From Oscillospiraceae bacterium (GTDB taxonomy: Bacteria; Bacillota; Clostridia; Oscillospirales; Ruminococcaceae): a DNA stretch of 64,000 bases. Shown piece by piece: positions 32,232 through 39,976 of the stretch (its first letter is position 1; each line of letters begins with the position of its first letter). The notes below the pieces were generated by a model, which was not told the DNA's origin, searched no databases, and saw only the letters and a program-made list of their open reading frames with translations. The stretch is from NCBI GenBank assembly GCA_017405465.1, contig JAFRAJ010000016.1, forward strand, positions 1-64,000. Direction: 5' to 3'. The position numbers were made by a program, and so were the translations under genes.

Positions 32232-33440
32232 ATGGCAAAGAAAAACGACGATTTTTTTGTTGAAAAGAAACCTTGGTCCGAAGTTAAGGATCAGCTTCTC
32301 GGCTGCTATTTTAAGCCTTATGTAGCCAAAATTCTCCATACATATAAACCGTTAGTATATGTTGATTGTTTTGCCGGAAAGGGAAAGTTTGATGATGGTA
32401 ATCCGGGATCTCCGATAATTGCCCTGGATATTATCGATGAATGTCTGGCCACAACAACTATGAACAGAGCTCAAATTAGCACGTTTTTTATTGATCTGAA
32501 CTATGCAAACGAGCTTCAGGGTAATCTGAAAAACTATCCGTGGGCAACTGTTATTTCTGGAAAATACGAAGATAACATCGAAGGTATTCTAAGTAACAAG
32601 CACGGCAGTAATGTGTTTTTATATATTGATCCCTACGGAATAAAAGCCCTACAGTGTTCAATGTTTGATGGATTTGCAAACGGGCAGTTTAACTCAATTG
32701 AGTTGCTTATCAATATGAACTCATTTGGCTTTATTCGAGAGGCTTGTCATGCTTTGGGGGCTACGTTTTCGTTGGATGACCCAACTGTTTTTGAAGATCT
32801 TGTCGAATATGATCCGACTAAAATGACAGCCTCAGAAAAATCTATACATGATTTAAATGAGATAGCTGGAGGTGATTATTGGAAAGCTATAATTGACGAT
32901 TATAAAGCAGGGCGTATAGACGGATATCAGGCGGAAGAGTTATTTGCTGAACAGTATTGCCAGCGGCTTAGGAACAGCTTTCAATATGTGCTTAACATGC
33001 CACTAAGGATCCGCCGTGGCCAGCGGCCCAAATATAGAATGATTCATGCAACAAATCATCCAGAAGGGTGTTTGTTGATGGTTGATAACATTTGTAATCG
33101 TTGGGAGGCGTGGCAAAATGTTCAAAGTGGTGGACAGATGTCATTGTTCCAAGAAGATCCTAACAATCAGATTATCAACGAGGCAGACATTGAAAGCAAA
33201 ATGGTTGAGCATTTCTCACAGTGCAAATCATGGACGTCATTAAATGAATCAATGTCCGTCTTCTTTATGAAATATGGTCCCATCTGCAAAACAAAGGTTA
33301 TTCGGGATCTATTGAAGAAATTTGAAAAAGATGGTCGCCTTCTGATTGCGAGAAATCCGAAAACAACAGACAAGGGTAAACCGGCAAGGTTCATGGAGGA
33401 GAACTCAAAGAAAAAGGTATCGTTAAGGTGGTCGCGATGA
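32232..33440 (+). CDS. tcmP: Three-Cys-motif partner protein TcmP (methyltransferase-like)
   Basis: 402 residues. A Rossmann methyltransferase-like core is visible: motif I 'VDCFAGKGKFDDG' (44-56), a nucleotide-binding stretch 'FFIDLNYANE', and a catalytic-type motif 'YIDPYGIKAL' (DPYG at 133-136). The C terminus has a winged-helix-like segment. Together with the next gene this is the TcmP pair, widespread on mobile elements and in defence islands, with unproven biochemistry. GGAGG precedes the ATG. It overlaps the next gene by ATGA. Base composition is clearly more AT-rich than the core genes around it. Confidence 0.85.
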   Translation: MAKKNDDFFVEKKPWSEVKDQLLGCYFKPYVAKILHTYKPLVYVDCFAGKGKFDDGNPGSPIIALDIIDECLATTTMNRAQISTFFIDLNYANELQGNLKNYPWATVISGKYEDNIEGILSNKHGSNVFLYIDPYGIKALQCSMFDGFANGQFNSIELLINMNSFGFIREACHALGATFSLDDPTVFEDLVEYDPTKMTASEKSIHDLNEIAGGDYWKAIIDDYKAGRIDGYQAEELFAEQYCQRLRNSFQYVLNMPLRIRRGQRPKYRMIHATNHPEGCLLMVDNICNRWEAWQNVQSGGQMSLFQEDPNNQIINEADIESKMVEHFSQCKSWTSLNESMSVFFMKYGPICKTKVIRDLLKKFEKDGRLLIARNPKTTDKGKPARFMEENSKKKVSLRWSR

Positions 33441-34210
33441 AAAAGATCAAAAAGAATATTCAACGAAAAACGCTTATATATAAAACAGAGGTCGAATATG
33501 GCGACTATACTATGAACCATGTCTTAGGCTGCTCTCATGGATGTCTTTATCCATGCTATGCTTTTCTACAGAAGAAACGTTTTGGTGATATAAAAACATA
33601 CGAAGATTGGTGCGAACCAGCTCTTGTAGAGAATACTCTTGATTTGTTGGATGAGGAACTGCCAAAATTCATGAATAAAATCCAGATGCTGCATCTGTGC
33701 TTTACAACAGATCCTTTTATGTTTCAGTATAAAGAAGTTCAGGACATGAGCTTGGCGGCAATAAAAAAGATTAATGCCGCCGGTGTTAAATGCTCTGTTT
33801 TAACAAAAGGTATTTTGCCAATTGAGCTGGCGAAGTGTTCTAAAGAAAATGAGTATGGCGTCACCTTGATCTCCACAAATGAAGCGTTCAGAAAGCGTAT
33901 GGAACCGGGTTCAGCCCCGTGGAAAAAACGACTTGCTGCATTAAGAGCATTACATGATGCCGGTTGCAAAACGTGGGTAAGCATTGAGCCGTTTCCGACG
34001 CCGAACATAGTCAGACAGAATTTACAGGCACTGCTTGAGGAAGTTGCCTTTGTTGACCGGATCATATTCGGCAGGATGAATTACAATCCTAAAGTAACTG
34101 CTTATAAGGAACACAAGATGTTTTTCAATAAATGCGCTGCCGAGGTGATTGAGTTCTGTACGAATCGTGGTATCAGCTATCACATCAAAGACGGAACGAT
34201 TACAGATTAA
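33437..34210 (+). CDS. Three-Cys-motif radical-SAM-like protein (DUF5131/phage Gp37-type), partner of TcmP
   Basis: 257 residues. The motif 'GCSHGCLYPCYAF' gives C32, C36 and C40 in a C-x3-C-x3-C spacing, one residue longer than the canonical radical SAM C-x3-C-x2-C but usual in this family. Barrel-type strands follow ('HLCFTTDPFMFQ', 'CSVLTKGILP', 'TWVSIEPFPTPN'). It starts at ATG 33437 inside the TcmP stop with AAGGTGG upstream. A cluster-binding enzyme acting on nucleic acid is a fair guess; the substrate is not known. Confidence 0.83.
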   Translation: MKKIKKNIQRKTLIYKTEVEYGDYTMNHVLGCSHGCLYPCYAFLQKKRFGDIKTYEDWCEPALVENTLDLLDEELPKFMNKIQMLHLCFTTDPFMFQYKEVQDMSLAAIKKINAAGVKCSVLTKGILPIELAKCSKENEYGVTLISTNEAFRKRMEPGSAPWKKRLAALRALHDAGCKTWVSIEPFPTPNIVRQNLQALLEEVAFVDRIIFGRMNYNPKVTAYKEHKMFFNKCAAEVIEFCTNRGISYHIKDGTITD

Positions 34211-34363
34211 GGGATACAAAAAGAACCTGCTGTGCAATTCGGCAGGCTGTATCTCTCTTATGAAAAACGGCGAGACGGTTCCATTCAATTATTTCTGATT
34301 GGAATTAGCTGTGAACCATAAAAGAAAAATCTGGAGGGTGTAGAAATTAAGGATAATGAGCCT

Positions 34364-34651
34364 ATGCATTTGCTCTGCGAAGAGAAAAGCGGGAACATAA
34401 TCAGACGCATTTATGCCTGCCCTTGTGGCAAAGGCAGAATAGTTGAAGAACAGGACTATACACCCGGACACAGAGACGGCAATGCTTTCATTGAGTGTGA
34501 TATTTGCAAACAGCATTATCCAATTGATTTTGGAACTAGCGCAACAAAGTGGAGATTATATCATGACTACACTTCATATTATCCTATTGTTTTTCTGCGC
34601 GAATATTGTTTGTCAAATGACAAAGAAAAGCGTGTCGCCTCAGCGATTTAA
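34364..34651 (+). CDS. Small zinc-ribbon-like protein of the accessory region
   Basis: 95 residues. Cysteine pairs 'CPCGKG' and 'CDICKQHY' make a likely zinc ribbon; 'DYTPGHRDGNAFIECDIC' is its middle. No membrane segment. AGGA lies about 10 bases before the ATG. A stronger GGAGGG (34333) would suit a start at ATT 34346, giving six more residues, so the true start is uncertain. Its stop is immediately followed by a decayed reading frame. Family not recognised. Confidence 0.5.
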   Translation: MHLLCEEKSGNIIRRIYACPCGKGRIVEEQDYTPGHRDGNAFIECDICKQHYPIDFGTSATKWRLYHDYTSYYPIVFLREYCLSNDKEKRVASAI

Positions 34652-35184
34652 GGCATTAATTATACAGATATAGAGAATAAATACGAGTTATTTCTTCGGA
34701 TGGAAGACTCGATTAAAAAGTCGATGACAGATACTTCATTGTTAACTATGAGGAAGCTTGGATGACATTGCAGATCAATGCATCTGACGCAATGTCATCC
34801 AGAATGCATGAGACAGTTATATCTCTTTTAAGCGAATGCCGAGATGAAAATGAGTATTTAGGCCAGCCACATGCTTCCATAATTAAGCGGCTCATCTACA
34901 ACTATATTAGTTTTGCGGAAACAGGATCTGATAGAGTAATAATAAATAGACGAGTCAATGAGATACTTAATTTTGCAAAGAAGCCAGGGAGTAAAGGAAC
35001 AGTATTAGAATCGTTATCTATCCTTGCTGAGGCAGCACCTGTAGAGACGATTAGTTTTGTGGAAAATGAAATAGATCAAGGCTTAGTATTTCAGAAATCC
35101 ACAGAGACTGTTTATTGGTCCAGTGGTTATCACAATATAATCTGGGCTCTAGATACAATAATAGTAAGACATAGCCATACTTAA
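34652..35184 (+). pseudogene. Decayed fragment of a larger repeat-type protein
   Basis: From 34652 the frame reads 'GINYTDIENKYELFLRMEDS' and on to 'TMRKLG' before TGA near 34760. One frame over, from ATG 34762, it continues 'MTLQINASDAMSSRMHETVI' for 140 residues to 35184. One missing base at 34760 joins the two. There is no plausible start at the left, and the right end is abrupt. The segment 'YWSSGYHNIIWALDTI' resembles helical repeats in STAND/Avs-type defence ATPases, but this is a weak impression. Probably the remnant of an internal part of a large defence gene. Confidence 0.5.
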
Positions 35185-35255
35185 TGAATTGCACCAAACA
35201 AACCCGTCTTTCTCTGGATTCACAAAGGGTGAGGGGCTTTCTTATTGTACAGAAA

Positions 35256-35293
35256 AACTGTCTCTGCATGGACAAAGCCATGCGGAGACAGTT
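35256..35293 (-). terminator. Terminator of the ricin-domain gene
   Basis: AACTGTCTCTGCATGG (35256-35271) pairs with CCATGCGGAGACAGTT (35278-35293), one mismatch. On the leftward transcript TTTTTCTGT follows. The surrounding gap 35185-35394 contains nothing else recognisable. Confidence 0.75.
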
Positions 35294-35394
35294 ACTCACT
35301 GACTAATAATATTATCAGTATAACGGATCAGCACAGGAAGAAGATGCCAATTCCGACAGAAAACATGGTGATCATCTAACCGAAGAGAATCTTG

Positions 35395-35862
35395 TTATAG
35401 AGACTTAAGCCCTGAAGGTGTTCCTTCGACGGTTTCTGTCGAGGCTACCTGGATAGACCACAGCTGGTTATCAGCATTGGTGTCTTTAGCCCAGTAGACA
35501 TTGGCACCGTCTTCTGTTCCGCCCGCTGTCAGATAGTAATCCGGGTAGTTCGTCAGCTGGAATTTGTAATTGCTTCCGGAAGCGACGAGGTTGACTGCTG
35601 AATCCTTCTCGTTACCGCTGATCGGATAAACATCGCAGTTCCACAGAGAACTTCCGCGATAAACATTCAGGCCCCAACCGTCATTGATAACGGATTTGAT
35701 GTTGGTGTTGTTGAAGGGCATAGAGATGACCCACTTCTGTTCATTTGTACCGCTGTCTGACCAAAGAGTGACATTCTGGTTCTCGGCCAGTTTTGTAACG
35801 TTATCACCATAGATGTTCAGACATTTGTCAGCTGATTTGCTTACGATTTTGTATAAAGCCAT
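35395..35862 (-). CDS. Single ricin-type beta-trefoil domain protein
   Basis: 155 residues, one R-type lectin-like trefoil with Q-x-W motifs in 'NEQKWVIS' and 'DNQLWSIQ' and a central 'SKSADKCLNIYGD' repeat start. There is no signal peptide, so the protein seems cytoplasmic unless exported by another route. Such domains usually bind galactose-type sugars as part of larger secreted enzymes; a free one is unusual. The start is the ATG at 35862 behind GGAGG; an in-frame ATG at 35877 has no site. Confidence 0.75.
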   Translation of the reverse strand: MALYKIVSKSADKCLNIYGDNVTKLAENQNVTLWSDSGTNEQKWVISMPFNNTNIKSVINDGWGLNVYRGSSLWNCDVYPISGNEKDSAVNLVASGSNYKFQLTNYPDYYLTAGGTEDGANVYWAKDTNADNQLWSIQVASTETVEGTPSGLKSL

Positions 35863-36064
35863 TATTGTTGCCTCCATAAAGTATACGTATAACTTCTGTC
35901 GATTGCTTTAGTGAAAAGCAAAACTTATATGACAATTATAACCGCTAAAAAAGCCGACTGCGATATTAGGTATGTTAATTTTTTCATTGTAGCATCCTAT
36001 TATAGTTATAAAGTTTGATGATGCTGATGTATACTATGAGATAGCAAAACAGGAGGTGATCATC

Positions 36065-36406
36065 TTGAAGATCCTTAAAACTATTGTTTCTGCAATCGCG
36101 TGGACGCTGATACTCGGCGGAGTACTGGTGTTTCTGGTAACGGTCGCATATAACCACAATACACTGCAGATCATATTTTCTGACCCTATAGTTCAGGCTT
36201 CGCTGACGATACTTGTTAGATTGCTTTACTGTGTCGGAGCTATTTTGATAGGACTTATCTTCCTCACCATAGCTGTAAAAATCGGCTTCAGCATAAGATC
36301 TAAGGAGAGAGAACAGAAGAAGATCGAGGCAAAACGCAGAAAAGAAGAGAAGTGGGAAGAGGAAAAAGAAGAGCTGTTGAAAGATGTAGATGAAGAGCGA
36401 ATGTAA
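36065..36406 (+). CDS. Small membrane protein with two segments and a charged tail
   Basis: 113 residues. Two membrane segments (about 3-27 and 45-68) are followed by a highly charged helix ('KEREQKKIEAKRRKEEKWEE'). It starts at TTG 36065, seven bases after AGGAGGTGA. A terminator follows at 36450. No family recognised. Its layout resembles the protein at 26174-26518, but the sequences differ. Confidence 0.55.
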   Translation: MKILKTIVSAIAWTLILGGVLVFLVTVAYNHNTLQIIFSDPIVQASLTILVRLLYCVGAILIGLIFLTIAVKIGFSIRSKEREQKKIEAKRRKEEKWEEEKEELLKDVDEERM

Positions 36407-36449
36407 GAATATCTGCACCAGTACAGCAGTTTCTGATACCGTTTTTTTT

Positions 36450-36483
36450 AGCAGGACTGATTCGGATCAGTTCTGCTTTTTTA
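36450..36483 (+). terminator. Intrinsic terminator
   Basis: AGCAGGACTGAT (36450-36461) pairs with ATCAGTTCTGCT (36466-36477) around TCGG, with one wobble pair, followed by a T-rich tail TTTTTTAT. Confidence 0.85.
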
Positions 36484-36669
36484 TGACATAATATCAGAAC
36501 ATCAGAGCAAGCTGAGTCAAAAAGCAGAGAAAGGTATAGTTTATGTTTTTTCAGAATCAGAGAAAAAACATCTGATATATCTAAAAAGACAGATGTTGCT
36601 CACCATTATACCGATTAATGTACAAATGACCTGTTAAGATGTAATCAGAAAGCAAGAGAACAGGAGGTC

Positions 36670-36837
36670 ATGATGATGAGAAAGAAGATACTGGATTTTG
36701 TTGCAGCACTTTGTTTCTGCTTCGATGTGGACTGGGATAAGGATTTCGCAGATGATGAATACTGCCTTGAAAGAACTCGTCCGGTTAAGAAGAAAAAGGA
36801 GATATCGATAGTAAGGGATGTCCCGCGCGCGGGCTGA
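36670..36837 (+). CDS. 55-residue small protein upstream of the Shango-like cluster
   Basis: Three consecutive ATG codons follow AGGAGG (36662-36667); the second or third has the best spacing. The product has a short hydrophobic N-terminal half ('ILDFVAALCFCFDVDW'), an acidic middle ('DKDFADDE') and a basic tail ('RPVKKKKEI'). No family recognised. It lies 271 bp before sngA in the same direction. The gap 36838-37108 contains a hairpin at about 36938-36962 and no other gene. Confidence 0.5.
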   Translation: MMMRKKILDFVAALCFCFDVDWDKDFADDEYCLERTRPVKKKKEISIVRDVPRAG

Positions 36838-37108
36838 ACTGAAAAAGTGATAATACCTGTGATGCTTTTCATCCGCAAAGAGGCTGGCCGCATCACAGGA
36901 TCAGATAAAGCGATTCGCTGTCCATACAGACATACCGGGAACTTAACTGTTTCCGGTATTTGTATATAGTATCTGTCATATTTGTCAGTGCTGATTTTCA
37001 ACATGGATATATTCCGAAAATCTTTTCGGCATGTTACACTGAATTGATACGAAGTATCTGCTCCGCGTTTGATGCGGATCCGTTGCCGTATTGTCAGGAG
37101 GTGAGCTT

Positions 37109-38662
37109 ATGTCTGAACTGGATGAACTAATAGCCCGTATCAAAGCCAGGATACAGGTAAAGAACGCTTTCTCCGGTACACAGGAGGAGGGAAAGACATA
37201 TGGTGATGAGAAGATACTCATAACTGCCAGACAGATGAAGAACTTCCGCCCTCCTGAGATAAGGGAGATGAGAAGACTTGCTCAGAGCAGGGAGTCGATA
37301 AGATGGTCTGACAGCCGTCTGTTCTATGAACAGGCAAAGTTCATGGAGAACTATACGGATGACAAACCATACGAGGGCGGAGCATACGAGATATACTATC
37401 CTAATTATCAGAGAATGAGCGAAGCGCAGCTTCGGGGATACTTCACTTGGAGGACTCACGCCAGAAAAGGCATTTTTCTGGATGCACCTGCGACATACTG
37501 GTTCGTTTACATATATGAGCTGCTTCATAATGTCGGAACAGGAACGCCTGAACAGGGAGCAGTCATGCTCGACCGTATATGGCGGGAGACGAAGATCCCT
37601 TCGGTAAAGGCGCGCGTAGCGGAATGGGCAATGGATTACTGCGCGTATTACGCTGTGCACCCGTCAGCCTTCCGGTGTCTGGAGGAAAGAGTTAGCAGGG
37701 AGAAGTACATGCGGGCAATATCAGACTGGAATAAAACAGCTGATGCCGATCTATATGAAGCCATGACCGCGCTTTCTGCAAACAACACCTCAAGATCTGT
37801 TCTTGTAAGAGAACATCAGGAGCAATATATCCGTCTCAGCTGCATGATACTGAGAAAAGTAGCCGAGAGGTATGAGAAAAGGACCGGGAAGAACTATGCA
37901 GACGGCATGTTCGGAAGACAGAACATACCATACAGGGAGATGTTCAGAAACGCAGTATTCTTCGATTATCTGGTCCCAAGGTCATATACATGTATAGTCA
38001 CAGGAATGACCAGCTATACATGCAAGGGGGCGATATGGAGCTGGAGCGGCCCGGGAAAGCTTAAAGGGAATGATGACCTTAAGCTGATCCTTCATGAGGC
38101 TGACAATCTTCTCAGGAAACACTACGGATATACTAATCTTCTCAAGGACAGCGACTGGTCAAAAGAAAAGAAGAACATCGCGCATAAAGCAGTAGACGAG
38201 ATGTTCAAGGAGATCGCGCTTGAAGAGAGAAGGAAAGTCGAATTCGACGTTTCTCTACTGGAAGGGATAAGGAATGCTTCGGAAGAGATGCGCGACAGGC
38301 TGATAGTTCCGGGAAGCGAAGAAGAGTTCAGGGAAGATGATCTGCAGGACAAGAAGCCTGAAACTGAGATCATGATCGTCCTGGAAGAACCGGTACAGGA
38401 AACAGGTGATGCTGCCGGAGCGGATGTCACTGGAGGAACTCTTCTGACCGGAGAAGAGAAGGAGCTTCTGTTAGGCATCGCAGAGGGAAAGGTCACAGCT
38501 CACGGAAGGGAAGGAATGAGAGTCACCCTGCTGTGCGATCAGATAAATGAAAAAATGTTCGATATATTCGGTGACACTGTTATCGAGTTTGACGGAGAGC
38601 TTCCCATGATCGTGGAAGACTATCTGGAGGATATAAAGGAGATCATAAGTGAAGATACCTAA
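37109..38662 (+). CDS. sngA: TerB-like protein of a Shango-type defence cluster
   Basis: 517 residues. The N-terminal two-thirds resembles the TerB-N region: an alternating aromatic pattern with 'YYPNYQRMSEAQLRGYFTWR' (in parts) and 'WFVYIYELLHNVG'. The C-terminal part is acidic and ends in a small alpha/beta segment ('VIEFDGELPMIVEDYLEDI'). Its TerB-N start, the downstream P-loop ATPase and the Lhr-type helicase together match the Shango (SngA-SngB-SngC) anti-phage system. The ATG at 37109 has AGGAGGTGA upstream. It overlaps sngB by 14 bp. Confidence 0.75.
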   Translation: MSELDELIARIKARIQVKNAFSGTQEEGKTYGDEKILITARQMKNFRPPEIREMRRLAQSRESIRWSDSRLFYEQAKFMENYTDDKPYEGGAYEIYYPNYQRMSEAQLRGYFTWRTHARKGIFLDAPATYWFVYIYELLHNVGTGTPEQGAVMLDRIWRETKIPSVKARVAEWAMDYCAYYAVHPSAFRCLEERVSREKYMRAISDWNKTADADLYEAMTALSANNTSRSVLVREHQEQYIRLSCMILRKVAERYEKRTGKNYADGMFGRQNIPYREMFRNAVFFDYLVPRSYTCIVTGMTSYTCKGAIWSWSGPGKLKGNDDLKLILHEADNLLRKHYGYTNLLKDSDWSKEKKNIAHKAVDEMFKEIALEERRKVEFDVSLLEGIRNASEEMRDRLIVPGSEEEFREDDLQDKKPETEIMIVLEEPVQETGDAAGADVTGGTLLTGEEKELLLGIAEGKVTAHGREGMRVTLLCDQINEKMFDIFGDTVIEFDGELPMIVEDYLEDIKEIISEDT

Positions 38663-39965
38663 GAGGATAGCATCGTCTTTGATCAACTCCCTCAAGGGAG
38701 GTGTCGTTCCCAGGATCGGGCTTCCATACATCACTGTCGGCAGGGAGAACGAGATAAAAGCTCTTCTGCACGACGTGGATATCATTGCAGAGGGAGGCTC
38801 GTCTTTCCGGTTCATAGTCGGGAGATACGGCAGCGGCAAAAGCTTCTTGCTGCAGACGATCAGAGGGCATGTCATGGACAGAGGATTCGTCGTGGTGGAT
38901 GCCGACCTGTCTCCCGAGAGAAGGCTCCAGGGGACCAGAGGTCAGGGACTTGCGACATACAGGGAACTGATACGCAACATGTCCACAAAGACGAGGCCTG
39001 AAGGAGGAGCGCTGACCCTTATCCTGGACAGATGGATCAATAATGTGCTTCAGGAGACCGCTGATCAGAGCGGTCTGGACAGTGATGCACCGGATTTTCC
39101 CTCACTGGCGGAGAGAAAGATTCGGGAGACTGTTTCGGGGCTCAACGACATGGTACATGGCTTTGAATTTGCTAAGCTGCTGATCATGTATTACCGCTCT
39201 TACCTGAATGATGATGCTGATACCAAGGATATGATAGTCAAATGGTTCAGAGGTGAGTATACGACCCGGACTGAAGCCAGGAATGACCTCGGGGTGAACA
39301 TCATAATTACTGATGATGACTGGTATGACTATCTGAAACTATTCGCTCAGTTCCTGACCCAGGCTGGATATGCTGGACTTCTGGTGCTGATCGATGAACT
39401 GGTAAACATCTACAAGATACCTAATCTTACTTCCAGGTCCTATAACTATGAGAAGATCCTCACCATGTACAACGATACACTGCAGGGGAAAGCTTCTCAT
39501 CTTGGAATAATCATGAGCGGAACTCCGCAGGCGATAGAGGACACCAGGAGAGGCGTATACAGTTACGAAGCTTTAAGGTCCCGTCTTGCAGAAGGCAAGT
39601 TTGCTGTTGACGGAAGAACTGATCTGCTCGCTCCTGTCATAAGGCTATCGCCGCTTACCAACGAGGAGATGCTGGTCCTTACAGAAAAGCTTGCAGATAT
39701 ACATGCGGTCCTGTTCGATTATGAGAGAACGATAACGCAGCAGGAACTGATCGACTTTATAAGGATCGAGTACAGCAGGGTAGGAGCAGATATCAATATC
39801 ACTCCCCGTGAGATCATTCGCGATTTTATAGAACTTCTTAACATCGCGTATCAGGATCCAGGTGCCAGTGTTTCGCAGATCCTGTCTTCCAGCAGCTTCG
39901 ATTTCGCAAAAAGTGAGCTGCAGGAGCAGGAGACTGACAGTGAGTTTGCCGAGTTTACGGTATAG
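38649..39965 (+). CDS. sngB: P-loop ATPase of the Shango-type cluster (BREX-type ATP-binding domain)
   Basis: 438 residues. Walker A is 'VGRYGSGKSFLL' (GRYGSGKS at 58-65) and Walker B 'GLLVLIDELVNIYK' (D249, E250). The 'ADLSPERRLQG' stretch and overall layout are those of the BREX system ATP-binding (BrxD-like) family. It starts at GTG 38649 inside the end of sngA behind GGAG. Its stop is 11 bp before sngC. It likely loads or regulates the helicase on DNA; that role is inference. Confidence 0.78.
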   Translation: MKIPKRIASSLINSLKGGVVPRIGLPYITVGRENEIKALLHDVDIIAEGGSSFRFIVGRYGSGKSFLLQTIRGHVMDRGFVVVDADLSPERRLQGTRGQGLATYRELIRNMSTKTRPEGGALTLILDRWINNVLQETADQSGLDSDAPDFPSLAERKIRETVSGLNDMVHGFEFAKLLIMYYRSYLNDDADTKDMIVKWFRGEYTTRTEARNDLGVNIIITDDDWYDYLKLFAQFLTQAGYAGLLVLIDELVNIYKIPNLTSRSYNYEKILTMYNDTLQGKASHLGIIMSGTPQAIEDTRRGVYSYEALRSRLAEGKFAVDGRTDLLAPVIRLSPLTNEEMLVLTEKLADIHAVLFDYERTITQQELIDFIRIEYSRVGADINITPREIIRDFIELLNIAYQDPGASVSQILSSSSFDFAKSELQEQETDSEFAEFTV

Positions 39966-39976
39966 GAGGGAGATAT

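Noticed and set aside
30960..37100. Integrative element with att sites at tRNA-Leu
   Set aside because: No copy of the tRNA 3' end and no integrase were found in the window, so integration at this tRNA is only suggested by position.
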